A DNA stretch of 64,000 nt from Phytophthora quininea (Eukaryota > Oomycota > Peronosporomycetes > Peronosporales > Peronosporaceae), in assembly GCA_011947345.1 (NCBI GenBank), contig JAAVTG010000586.1, positions 981,915 through 1,045,914 on the forward strand, given 5' to 3'. The translations under genes and the position numbers were made by a program. The notes beneath the pieces are model-generated. The model saw nothing but the letters and a program-made list of their open reading frames with translations, did not search any database and was not told the DNA's origin. Of the stretch, positions 24,130 to 34,390 are shown piece after piece. Every line of letters begins with the position of its first letter. Position 1 is the first letter of the stretch.

Positions 24130-24868
24130 GAGCGGTCAATTGCGGCTCTCAGACGCGTTTTTATCGATGAAGTGTGTGTCGCGCAAGTGTCCGGGGTACT
24201 CCACCCCGTCCATGTCGCGCTAGCCGGCATCTTCGTACCAGTGCACCGCTATTCCGTCGACACTTCCCCGCCTTCGGGAGGTTGTAGATGACCTCGGCCC
24301 AGTGACGCACATTATTGCGGTTGTGGTCGAACACCGTTGGGTGGTCACACCGAGATGATGGTCCGTTCATCAAGCGAGAGCTGGACATGGAGATGTTGCT
24401 GGAGCCGTGGAGTCCCCGGCCTGGATGAAGCGCTCCAGTCAAGAGTACAACGCCAGCATGTTGGGGTCGGTGAAGCCGGCGGGATTGCGGGACGACATGC
24501 GCGGTGCGTGAGCGCTCAACTTCTTCAAGTTCATCACGGCGTACGACATCTCGTTCTGGGGCCTCACTCCACAGAACGAGCCGGAGTTCGGAGTTCGCAG
24601 TCCCGTGGGAAGCGTGCACCTGGGACCTGGAGAACGAACCGAGTTTATCGTCGAGTTTCTTGGCCCCGTTCTCGAGTTCATCTTTAGGTCGTCGGTGGTC
24701 TCGGCAAAGTTTTAGGAGGCTACGGAGAAGTCGCACGAGCCCATTGGGTCTCGGCCGAAGCTGTAGGCGCTGCTCTTAAGCTGTAGGTGCTGCCCTTGTC
24801 CTGGTCAAAGTAGAGCGTCAAGACCTCTTCCTCGGTACCTTGGAGCATTGCCATTGTTCCGATTGAAG
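24130..24868 (-). pseudogene. Captured GH30 (glucosylceramidase-type) fragment with internal inversion
   Basis: Three GH30-like blocks lie inside the MULE. The outer two read on the minus strand. Block A (24868-24680) has YSFGRDPMGSCDFSVAS and NFAETTDDLK. Block C (24350-24130) has FDHNRNNVRHWAEVIYN and, after a shift, GIAVHWYED. The middle block B (about 24360-24680) reads on the plus strand: MKRSSQEYNASMLGS, the acid/base motif WGLTPQNEPEF at 24557-24589, WEACTWDLENE and FLGPVLE. In a normal GH30 the order is A-B-C in one orientation, so B has been inverted in place. GH30 enzymes hydrolyse beta-linked glucosides such as glucosylceramide, but this copy cannot encode one. Confidence 0.7.
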
Positions 24869-24971
24869 TCCAAGATGTTTCGTCCAATGAACAGGTGAGC
24901 TGCCTAATGTCCTGAAGGATGAAAAAACGCGCCACTATTGTCATGAGCGGTGATAAATATCCTATCAAGTG

Positions 24972-25885
24972 CGCTTCTCAATGATGGGTATCGTCATTAT
25001 CGATTACCAAGCTCGCGCTTGTGCATAAATATCACAGTTTTTTTTTTTTGGGGGGGACTGCGCAAGTGTGATCCCAACAACGAGGAAAATAGCGGTCATT
25101 GTAATACCGCGACAGAGCTACATAAGCGGAAAGTCAGAAAGCTAGGAGGATGATAAGATCTTTTAGCTTACAATCAATCTATATTGCACACGTCGCATAA
25201 ATCTAACACACGTCACAGTTTATGATCCAGAGGCGAGTCGTCCCAGAGCCTGTTCGTACATCCTTCCTGCTGGTGGTCAAGAAGTTGCGTCGTCTGCATC
25301 GACTGTTGGAGGCGGAATTGAAGTCGTCCGCAGGTGGACGGATGAATGACGTTCGGGTGAGTCTTGTGAAGGAAGGAAAATAGAGGACGAATAACCGCCT
25401 GCAGCTCAGAATTCATCTTATCGAGAACGATGCATCACTGCAGACGGTGGAACTCAAGCTGCCGAGAAGCTGTGGGATAGACGACTGATGGATCTACTAT
25501 CCAAGGCAACGGGACAAAACGGTGGAATATTTCATCGTGTTTTCTAACAAGTTAATGAAACCGCCAAATTCATAAAGTACTCGAGGTACTTGTAGTCCGT
25601 GTGAGATTTGAGTGCGCTCGACTTGACGGTGTTCAGCCCGCGCATAGTCTTGACGAAGGCCCCTTTTTCCGTTTGCTTTTCAGATCTGCATTCTCGCGTG
25701 CATTTCCGCGGGCAAGGTACTCCTGTTGATCTGCTCAACCTTGATGACACGCATGTCGATCAAGTGCATGCTGTTCTTGCCGTAATCGTTTACGTATCGT
25801 GTGTGCCTTGAACTCGTTGGTGTTATGAGAGTTGTTGCGGTCATCGTGGTGGAGAGTTTATCCAGCCCCCAAGTTGAGCCACGTG
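24972..25885. other. Unassigned stretch with host-like minus-strand relic and T12G7 tract
   Basis: A T12G7 homopolymer run lies at 25038-25056. On the minus strand about 25.87-25.54 kb a broken frame carries EQINRS, EKQTEKGAFVKTMRGLN and SSALKSHTDYKYLEYFM, which looks protein-like but which I cannot name. Between 25.06 and 25.54 kb nothing is recognisable. Confidence 0.3.
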
Positions 25886-25889
25886 TCGT

Positions 25890-26533
25890 ATGGCATCAAC
25901 TTCTCGATCAAGCAACGATTTAAGCAGTATTCCTCCTCTGCTTCGAGACAGAGATGGCGTAGAACTTGTCGTTCTTATGAGCCTTGAGTGTGTCCCCCAA
26001 CAGGTTGTCCCGACCAAGTTTGGGCTCGACGAACTGCGGAGTCTTGTCGGACTCCCCGCTGGGGCCGCTCCTGTTTATTCTGGCTCTGGATCCTTTCTAT
26101 CGGGAACTTGACAGACACGCCGAGTTGAAAGGACTTAAGATGAGTAGCGCTGCTGGAGAGTTGAAATCCGTGTCGCTGGATATGCTGATGACACAGCGAT
26201 TTACCTACGCGATCCGACGCTGGTCCCCACACTACTACGGGTGGCGAAAACGTTTGGTCACGCCTCCGGGCTTCGCCTCAATGAGAGAAAAACAATGGTA
26301 ATCGCCTTGTGCTCAGCAGGACCGCAAACAAACAATAGGCTACCTGCTCCGCTCGCTTACCTTGCACAAGACTCAGTAAAACGATATTTGGGCATCCAAG
26401 TTGGGAGTCAGGCGGAAGCAGAGCAAACATGGATTTTAGCAGAAAAGCAGCTGCAATTACGACTCCACCTGGCATCGCAAAAACTACAACAGTGGATCAA
26501 CACAGTCTAATTGCTGCTGCTGCAGCCGGGCTG
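25890..26533 (+). pseudogene. LINE copy 2, reverse transcriptase fragment
   Basis: Frames at about 26.0-26.51 kb show a non-LTR RT core: PLGPLLFILALDPFYRELD (the CPLSPLLF-like block), then, in a shifted frame near 26.18 kb, GYADDTAIYL with the catalytic Asp pair, and ASGLRLNERKTM and KRYLGIQVGSQAE. It is cut off at about 26.53 kb by a probable solo LTR. It differs in sequence from LINE copies 1 and 3. Its continuation is inferred at 26.9 kb, 27.48 kb and 34.4-36.2 kb, where an RNase H domain occurs. Confidence 0.6.
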
Positions 26534-26894
26534 TGTAGCGGTGCACGTGCACAGAGGAAGACGTAGGACTCCCCGAGTCTGTCTCTTTAGGTTTCCAGCC
26601 TTCGGTCCTATACTAGAACCAAGTACAGTCCCGTAAATAGGGCTCGCAGAGTCAGTGTCCCTTAAAACAAGGATAACACTAATTAACTGCAAAAATAGAA
26701 CTGAATTGAATTGTTTTATCTGACCCTGGTGTAAATGTATAGACTAAACTATGTGGCATAGTTAATCTAAGAGATATGTAAACGAGTGGTGGAGAGCCAG
26801 ATGGCTACAGAGTCGAAACTCTACGCACGGTTAAGAGTTTCGCGTAACCTCCAAAGTCAAAGCACGGTTATGAGTTTCGTGTAACCCCGTTACA
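26534..26894 (+). repeat. Probable solo LTR inserted in LINE copy 2
   Basis: A 361-bp segment with ends TGTAGCGG and CCGTTACA, near-perfect inverted termini of TG...CA type, separates two LINE-like coding pieces. Near its right end are two imperfect direct copies of GCACGGTTAAGAGTTTCG (about 26.83 and 26.86 kb). No clean 5-bp duplication was seen, so the exact ends are uncertain. Confidence 0.4.
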
Positions 26895-27116
26895 GGTGCT
26901 GTCATCATTCCGAAGCTTTTGTTCATCGGTCGCCATGCGTGGCCATCGACAGCCACCATCAACAGGCTCGCCCAAAAGATCAAAAACTATGTCTGGCATG
27001 CGTGTTTCGTGTAGTGTATCAACGGAAACAGAGCGTGGCTAAACGCAGATCTCGCTGCTCTTCCGCGGACCATCGGTGGGTTAGCGGTACCGGATCTACG
27101 GACGGAATGTCAGGCC
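26895..27116 (+). pseudogene. LINE copy 2, post-RT fragment
   Basis: Reads VIIPKLLFIGRHAWPSTATI, then LAALPRTIGGLAVPDLRTE, the conserved GGL-x-x-P-D-L-R block that follows the RT in many LINE ORF2 proteins. Its frame breaks at about 27.117 kb and appears to resume at 27.48 kb with AMAAVAVTNWAL. Confidence 0.5.
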
Positions 27117-27479
27117 GGGTGCGTGCAGGTCTGCACGCCAGCGGCCAAACGCCACAGCCGCCGTGCGCCAGCCTGCCTTGTGAGGCCAGGAGCGCACGGC
27201 AGGCACTCGCCACTTGAGTGCCGAGCACTCATCGGCAACTATTAGGAAATCAAAGGAAAAGGAAACATGTTATATTAGGTTTAGTATAGGCAAAAAAATA
27301 AACTTTCCCACCATGGAGAAGCGCAAGAAGCGCCTCCATGGCATGCATGTCGTAGCTAGCAAAGAGAACATTAAAAACATAGTTCAGTTTCCAATTTGAG
27401 TCGTCCCCCATAAGTCTCCAACCAACGCTTGCCTCGCCCCACCGCCGCCGCCAACACCACCTCGACACGGAATTACTGG
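27117..27479. other. Insert of ~0.36 kb interrupting LINE copy 2
   Basis: DLRTECQ before it and AMAAVAVTNWALSG after it read as neighbouring LINE residues, so this segment appears to be inserted. No LTR or TIR signature was found. It contains a palindrome GGCCAGGAGCG-like GC-rich part and an A-rich part but no gene. Confidence 0.3.
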
Positions 27480-28130
27480 CAATGGCAGCAGTTGCAGTGA
27501 CGAACTGGGCTCTCAGTGGACGGCTCCACATGCACATTGTAGGAGATGTTCTTTATTGGCGTCGTGGGGCGGCACCCTCAATTGTACCTCACGCCGAACT
27601 CGAACGAGCCTGCGCCCACCGGTTTTCGAGCGGGGACCACGCTCTGGTCAACAGGCTGCTCGCTCGTGCTGCGTCATGGAGGCGGCGAAGATCATCCGGA
27701 AAAGACCTTCATGACAAAGGCCTTGGTCGAAATGGAATCATTAATCATACTGCTGTGGACGGGCGTTCGACTGGAAGTGGATGTGAGCAGACTGCTTGGT
27801 CCAGCATGCCAGAGGGTTATCCGTGAGACTACCAAGCACTGCGGTCAACTCTGTCTTGAATGGCTCCCATATTCCAACCTCACGGAGCCGAAATTATGCC
27901 TTGCTACGGGTGATACCTTAAGTGTGGCGGCCGCATTTCCCAATTTACGTGCTGGGGGCTTCGGCTCCATGATGTTATGCACTGGAGACGACGCGCCAGT
28001 GCCCGGCTCACGTTCACGGTACTATGTTCCCGGTCAGTACACATTGATGATTACTTGGAACGAGGAATCTGGTTTTCCGGATCAGCGAAGTCAATTTTCT
28101 ACGCCACCGCGCACAGCCAGTCATTTGTAG
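27478..28130 (+). pseudogene. LINE copy 2, C-terminal linker region (tentative)
   Basis: Frame 27482-27826 (MAAVAVTNWALSGRLHMHIV, GDVLYWRRGAAPSI) continues the LINE post-RT region. A shift near 27.65 kb leads to frame 27546-28130 (LWTGVRLEVDVSRLL, CLEWLPYSNL, TYTLM-like TLMITWNEE). I do not recognise the second part. Position and orientation suggest it belongs to the same LINE, before the DIRS-like insertion. Confidence 0.35.
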
Positions 28131-28319
28131 GAGCATCGGGTCAGTCAGTTCATTTTAAATTTTGTTAGCTAACAGCCGGCGACAGCTTCGGTCACCGGAT
28201 GGGTGGGCTTCATCATTATTTCTTGAGGCCGCAGGCGTTGAGCACGGCGGGGTTAGCCTATGGTGCGGCTGAGCCGACCAGCAGAGAGTCGATCGACGTG
28301 CAGTTGGTGACGAGTGGAC

Positions 28320-29935
28320 GCTGGGGAGACATGGACGAATACTCCACAACCCTACCAGCAGCCTCGGTTCAAGCGCGCGAAGTCTCCGAAGAGGAGGCGC
28401 GCCATGGTCTGGGAACTTACGTTGGAAGTTGTGTCTGCGTCGCTCATCGCAAGGACGGAGCTGCAGAACGCTGGACGTGCGGCGTCGTGACGGGCTACCG
28501 CTGGAGTGAAGAACCCAGCCACCGATTCCTCTTTGTGTCCTCTCCTGCTGGAAACTTTGATTTTAAGTTTGATCTGGACTACATTCAAGACCTGGCTGCC
28601 GAAACCTACGCAATGCGGCTATGCGACGGGAAATCAGTGCTTGTAATGATGCCGGCGGAGATGCGTGCGCTCCACGCTGCCGCCTATAACGCCTTTCACG
28701 CTCGTGGGAGGTCAGCCGTTTGATCCGTGGCAGACGTGTGCACCGAGATTGGAGTGGAGCCAGTTAGTGAATCGGGCAATGTATTTTTCTCGGCATTGCA
28801 AGCATGGAGGTGTCCACGGTCTCTGCTAAGTACGTCCTCGACTACGTATTCTACCACAACGGGAACCGCCGCGTTCCTTCGACGGTTATCCTCGGGGAGT
28901 CTATTTTTATGAGCCAGGAGATGTCGCTCAGGAGTACGTGCCCAAGCCTGGCGACTGAATGGCGAGCCATCTAGTTCGGCTGCAAGACGGGCTAGAGACG
29001 CTCACTGGCGGAGAAACAGGAAACAAGGGTCAGTTTTGAGCGTCATGAGTCCAGAACACTATTCACCAGGCCATTGTTAATGGTACGTACTCTGACATGG
29101 GAACCCAGTTGTTTGTTGAACACCTGCAGGCTCAAACGGATCTAATGACGTTCCTTCCACACCTAGCCGTGCTGGAGGGATTCTACGCGTAGGAGTTCGG
29201 CACACCCGGGTTGTCCATACTGCATTTTGGACGGGTTGATACACGCTCAAGACGTCACGGCTTAGCCGGATACAACATGTGCGACTTCTCCAATCGCAAC
29301 AGCCAGCCACGACCCGAGGCAGCCGAAGGGATGGACACGATCTTAGCCTCTCTGGATGTACTCGCTCTACTGGTTGAGGAAGTGTACCAACCGTTTGTTG
29401 TTCGGGTCCTCACAGCGGCTCGAAGGTTTTTCTCCGACAAAAACTGGACTTTTGCACTGTGGACCCCGACACGCTGGCCGATCTTGTGTTCTGGATCGAT
29501 GAACGCCTAGAGAAGCTCCGCACGTATATCGTTCTCGGCTCAACAAACCAGCGTACCAACATCCAACTGGAGTTTAGCGTCTCGCAAGAATCTTATGTTC
29601 GAGTACAGAACGTCATCCATGATCGCCAATACACGTCGCTCAAGAACCGCCAACTCGCGACGGGCGTACAGCAGTACAAGTCCGACGGCCACGACCGGTC
29701 TCACAACGACAGCAACAATAAACGAGTCCCAGACCAAGTTCTGAGCGCTCTACCAACTGAGAATCGGAAGAAATTGTGCATGCGCTTCCTCTCCAATCAA
29801 GCCTGTCGTGGTCGGGGAGCGCAATGCACGTACAACTCGCGTGGTCATTTCCGTCCTCGCCAGCTACCCGTGGTGGTGAAGGACTTCATCGAAGCCAAGT
29901 ACGGTGGCCTGAAGCCCGAGTTTCTCGACCTGTGA
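28320..29935 (+). pseudogene. DIRS-like gag
   Basis: Segment 28199-28723 includes GTYVGSCVCVAHRKDG and CGVVTGYRW, matching the minus-strand fragment at 8.2 kb. Further frames at 29.1-29.5 kb are helical (ILASLDVLALLVEEVYQPF). Segment 29459-29935 ends with a CCCH-like finger: CMRFLSNQAC, then RGRGAQC and TYNSRGH. The protein probably forms RNPs with element RNA. Stops near 28.72, 28.96 and 29.19 kb break it. Confidence 0.55.
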
Positions 29936-30160
29936 TGTGGCCACTGCGAATCCGTGGAGGAAGATTCGCCGACCGGAGCAAAGGAACCTCTACAAGTTGT
30001 CAGAATCAGTGTATCCTCAAACTTCAGCACGCGTTGATGGCCTGGTAGACGTCCACCGCTTAATCGCGGACCTATTGGCGAGTATAACGCACTAATACAC
30101 GCCAACCCAGCTCCAGTATTTCTGCAACACTCGTCGCCACGTCCACGGATGGCCGAATAG

Positions 30161-32775
30161 GTGCCACCACCAGGGGACCTGTCTGAAGCTGTCATTCCGC
30201 CACTGTCAGCCAGAGCTGCTCCGGTACTATGGTCGGCACGAGTAGCTGCATCATTGTCGGGGCGAGCAGCACAGCCACTGTCGGCTTCATCAGTTCCGCC
30301 ACTGTCGGCGCGACCTCACGATCGAACTTGTTCGGTGCCCTCACGGGAGCACCAATCGGATAAAGCATCGGTCGTGTTGCCCAACGGCATCACCAGCTCT
30401 GGACCCGAGGAATTCGCGGATCGGCTACGGGGACTCCATCAGGATGCGCTCAGTAGACGAACCACAGAGGTTTTCCGCCGGCAACAAGCTGGTTCCCAGA
30501 AACTGCGATCAGAGATGCGGTGCTACGGAGCAGCCGTCCTCAGAGCAGTGCACCCTCTCTTGGTCCTTGGGGAAACCCCGGTATCGGATGGATCATGATA
30601 AACAACTAGCGTATAGTGAGCTCCTACGGCGATCAGGTATGAGCCTGCCAGCGTTCATTCGGTTGGTTCGCGGGGAGATCTCGTCCGGCCCAAGTCCTAA
30701 CAAAGCACTATCGGTTCCGGATCACCATTCCGCATGGACTACATTTGTCCATGTCTCGCGTTGGAGAGACATTATTCAGCACGGAGTGGTGCCCACGTGG
30801 ACGGCCGAGCCCTCGGCCCAGGAGATACCACCAGCTAACCATGGGTCTGCTCGGAGAGCACTCAACGCTCTGATCAAGAATATCAGGAAAGGGCAGGACG
30901 AGGATCGCTATCTTGTCCTCGATCTCGATCTCCTCCCAGATCTTGATGGAGTCTTTTGCAGCCCATTCGGAGGAGTACCGAAAGGAGACCGACCTCTCAG
31001 CGAAGATGCAAGGGTCATCCACGACCTGTCATTCCCAGAATCGGGTCCATAAACGGATTCACTGCACCGGATACAGAGATCGACATCGTCTACGACGGGA
31101 CCCGCGCGATCGCGGGGCTTATTGTGGAAGTGGAGCAGGAATTCCTCGGGTTATCGCGTTTGATGTCCGGTGATGTTAGTGGCGCCTTTCGCCACATTCC
31201 GTTGCACGCTGATCATTGTGGGAGGTTGGGGTACAATTCCTGAGCTCGGAGTACTGGTCGTGGATCTGTGCTGTCCCTTTGGGTGGCGAAATTCTCATGC
31301 AGCGTAATCCACTGCTGGTAGTGCTATCAATCAACTATACTCCTCGTCAAGACCGTCGTGGCCCCATCAACCGCCGCAAGCAGCCGGCGCCTTCAACGGC
31401 AAGGTTTGGTGCGATGACCATAACTGCGTCGAAGCTGCCGTCGGCACGCGGCTTCCGGAGGCGGCGACGGCGCTTCGCGCCTCCATGATTTAAATTTCCA
31501 CCATCAATACAGGAATTGGGAGCAAATAGGTTCATTTCGGTTATGGGCCAAAGCCACGAGGTTCCTTGCGTGTAAGGCAAGGTGCCGAATGGCTGCACCC
31601 CAAAGTATTGGCCCGTTGCCGAAATGAACCGATGCCCTCAATGTGATAGTCTTGCAGGGAACATGTATGCACTTACTGCGGCGTCCGTCCGGTGTTGGTC
31701 GTGCTGATGATGGTGCTGGTCGCGGATCCGTGGGAGTCGTGAGACTTAGTCTTTCTGACAGTCCATGGTCGTAGTGCAAAGGACTTCATCGTTGCTCGGA
31801 CTGGCAGGCGAAGCTCGGATGTCGTGATCTCGGCACGTGCGCTACACTCGGGGTAGGCGTAGCCTATCGGAGGCAATTCGTGGACGTGGTGCCGGGCGAA
31901 TCCGTGGAGAAAGCGACGTGAGCTCCTACCAGCAGCGTGACGAGTACCATGACCGTTGAGCCTTGGACCGCCGTGTAAACATAAGCCTTAGACTCGACCA
32001 ACCCGATGAAGCCGATTTGACGTGATGTGGTTGCTGGCGGGGGCCTGCTCTCGTTGGGTAAGCGAGGAGCCCCCAAAATGAAAACCGAGTGTCCCGGCGG
32101 GAGTAGGTTAAGGGCAGTAACCCAGGGCAGCGTCCGATAGACCATGGAGCGGTCTCACATGGCCGAGATGTGCCAGTGGGCGTCGTTCGCCGTGGACATG
32201 GTGCTCTCGTATGTGGGCATGCTCCAGTCGGACCTCCGCCTTGGGATGCAGCCAGCTCTTGAAATTCGTCGAGCGTGCCGAGCGTGGGGCCGAGTCGAGC
32301 TATTGAAGCGAGGCTTGCTGGCGACGACGCTCGAACCGAAATGAACCGACTGCGCAGAGAAACTCTGCCAGCGAGGATGAGTGGCTCTCGCTGACTGGTC
32401 TAAAACTCTGGCAGCTTTTCTTTGACTTTGTCAAACCGGACAGTTAGGTGTTCCATGCCTTTCTTCTCAGGAAAATAAACATTCTAGGTCCGTCGGCATG
32501 CAACGAGGAAAAGTTTACAGATTGGGTCATCAAGGGCTCGGCACTGGGCTTGATCTGGGACCTCCAACACCGGACCGTCTCAATCCTGGCACCGAAGATC
32601 GAGAAAGCGCGGAGACGGGTAGTGGAATTGCTTGATCACCCGCGAGCCTCACGCTCACAACTCAAAAGGTTGCTTGGGTCTCAGCGGCATGTAGCTACGT
32701 GTGTGCGACCAGCAGCATCGTTCTTCCAGAGGCTGGCGGCCACGCACCGTCTAATGCCCCTGTTTGAATCATAGG
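30161..32775 (+). pseudogene. DIRS-like reverse transcriptase
   Basis: A spacer encoding repeated PLSARAAP-like peptides (30.19-30.31 kb) precedes the RT. The RT shows VFCSPFGGVPKGDRPLS, RVIHDLSFPESG, MSGDVSGAFRHIPLHADHCG (first catalytic Asp), LCCPFGWRNS, then VWCDDHNCVEAAV at about 31.40 kb, the DD motif in the W-C-D-D-H form expected for this group. After an insert it resumes at 32.48 kb with NILGPSACNEEKFTDW and LGLIWDLQHRTVS. Frameshifts and stops separate most blocks. Confidence 0.65.
31490..32478. other. ~1-kb insert within the DIRS-like RT, with inverted 12-mers
   Basis: The RT reads LRASMI up to 31487 and NILGPSACNEEKF from about 32478, so the sequence between is extra. TAAA occurs at both junctions. 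Inside, GGTTCATTTCGG (31529-31540) recurs inverted at 31619-31630 and 32336-32347. There is no transposase. Minus-strand ORFs 31779-31504 and 32145-31864 are unrecognised. A non-autonomous element is likely but its class is unknown. Confidence 0.4.
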
Positions 32776-32819
32776 TTCTACCGGATTCGGCCCGTGACGA
32801 CCTCAAATGGTTCTTGGCC

Positions 32820-33425
32820 ATTTTGTCAGTGACACGATTTAACGCCATCCTCCTCACCCGCTTCACTCAGATGCAACCTCCGACAGTTGAGTTGTTCATG
32901 GACCCCAGTGACGCTGGGCTTTGTGCTATTTACCCGGTGCGTCGTGAGTTTTTCCACGTCAAGTTCGACGGCGAGGAGCGTGAAGCTATCGCGGAATAGA
33001 AGGCTGGCAAAAGCTACACGTTCGGAATCAATATTCGGGAGCTCATGAGCGCTGTGTTCACGTCGATTCTGTGGGGTCACACGTGGGCAGGACCGTTCGA
33101 CGACCAACAAACGCACGTGCGTATGCACATTGACAACACGTCTGCTGTGTCTTGGAGCAACCGACGCACCAGTCGCAATACGTTTGCTCATTTTCTTCTC
33201 CGACTGCTTTCACTCGAAGAAGTCCGGCACAATGTCTACGTGTCCACGGGTTACATCCCGGGTGTGGACAGCGTGATGGCAGACGCCGGTAGCCGCGTTT
33301 GGGACTCGAAGACAAAGGCGAACGAGTTTGGTAACCTTTCTGTCGGTTACTCGCAGGCTATCATCCCTCCGAGCTCGAGGAAACACTCGCGGATCTGGGA
33401 GCGTTGCTCCGTGCAGGATCTCTAG
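32820..33425 (+). pseudogene. DIRS-like RNase H domain
   Basis: Reads PTVELFMDPSDAGLCAIYPV (first acidic residue), a stop at 32998-33000, then INIRELMSAVFTSILWG (Glu of the helix), VRMHIDNTSAVSWSN (IDN catalytic Asp) and IPGVDSVMADAGSR (final Asp). This is the typical RNase H arrangement between RT and recombinase in DIRS-group elements. One in-frame stop at peptide level. Confidence 0.6.
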
Positions 33426-34382
33426 CTGGATCGTCCCGGAAAGCCTATTCACGAGCGTGGCGCCAATGGGTGTCGTGGTGTGAGTTTATGCAGTATTCAC
33501 CGTGGCTTCCTTGCGATGCCACAGCGAAGTCCACCGCTCAGTAGGTGGTTTTGCCGTGTATCTGTGGAAATTCGGCATGAGCTAGCACAAAGTCGGTAAT
33601 TCGTACGGGACGATCTGCTCTAAACTGTGCGCTGGATGCACCGGTTTGAACGTGGCTACGACCCGGGCGTGACGGAGCAACACGCGCTGTTGCTGCGCGG
33701 GATTCGGCGATTTACCAGTCCCATCGTGAAGCAACAACCCCTGACTCCAAGTTTACTCCGCCAGATCTACTCGAGTTTGGGTGTCTCGCGGACTAACCAT
33801 CAGCTTTTGTGAGGTGGGTTGATGCTCGCTTACTTCTTTCTCTTGCGTAGGTCAGAGTATCTATTCATCGGCAAGAAGTATCACCCGTTCGTTCTACGTC
33901 TGGGTGACATTCGATTTTGTGATAAAGACGGCCAACCAACGAAGCCCCGCCTCGCGGTGATCGTGGGAATATTACTTCGAGGGGCTAAGAACAACCAGTT
34001 TGGGCGCCAAGAATTCCGGTTTCAACATGCTTCGGGAGACATTGTGCTTTGTCCAGTTCGTGCAGCTCGCTGGATTGTGATGGCCGCAAGGAAAGTTGGC
34101 ACTCGTCCGGATGAACCTGCCCTCAAGACGAGCAAGAGCTGTGGAACATCATCAAGCTGTGTGGCAGCAACAATCAAGGCAGGTGCTATCAGCCAAGGAT
34201 TGGACACCGCCTGTTTCTCAACGCACTCGGTTCGAATCGGTGGTGCCACCAAGCTGCTGAACGCTGGCGCAGATCGACTGGTAATCAAGCTGCTAGGACG
34301 ATGGCTGTCGTCATTCTTTGAAGATTATCCCGTGCTAACGTCAGAGGGCACCGAAGGACTTTCGCGACTAAAGTGCCGGTGA
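33426..34382 (+). pseudogene. DIRS-like tyrosine recombinase
   Basis: The N-terminal core-binding part (SSRKAYSRAWRQWVSWCEFM, about 33.43-33.5 kb) is broken by stops. The catalytic part, 33819-34382, is one open frame: first Arg in FLLRRSEYLF, then HSVRIGGATKLL (H-x-x-R box), LGRWLSSFFEDYPV (Trp and the nucleophilic Tyr). It would insert the circular cDNA without target duplication. The catalytic half looks intact although the element is dead. Confidence 0.7.
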
Positions 34383-34390
34383 TCATCGTG

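Larger units (their letters stand above)
21641..24962 (+). mobile_element. MULE-A: Mutator-like element with 85-bp TIRs carrying a captured host gene
   Basis: An 85-bp terminal inverted repeat (21641-21725 and 24878-24962) begins GGATATTTATCACCGCTCA. The arms differ at about four positions. The flanks TATCGAGTG (21632-21640) and TATCAAGTG (24963-24971) form a 9-bp target duplication with one mismatch, the size expected for Mutator-like elements. Inside are a decayed plus-strand transposase (21.81-24.07 kb) and a rearranged GH30 glycosidase fragment (24.13-24.87 kb). It is therefore a formerly autonomous MULE that also carries captured host DNA. Confidence 0.9.
28155..34390 (+). mobile_element. 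DIRS-like tyrosine-recombinase retrotransposon, decayed
   Basis: A 6.2-kb plus-strand element with gag (28.3-29.94 kb), RT (30.4-32.8 kb, with a ~1-kb insert), RNase H (32.85-33.4 kb) and a C-terminal tyrosine recombinase (33.4-34.38 kb). That order and the recombinase instead of a DDE integrase define the DIRS/Ngaro group. It sits between parts of LINE copy 2. Its start lies near a GTTAGCTAAC palindrome at 28165-28174. The split or inverted terminal repeats expected of the group were not resolved. Many stops and frameshifts show it is inactive. Confidence 0.7.

Noticed and set aside
25540..25870. Minus-strand relic with a possible SPFH/band-7-like stretch
   Set aside because: Short, frameshifted and without a diagnostic motif. 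Left as an unassigned relic.
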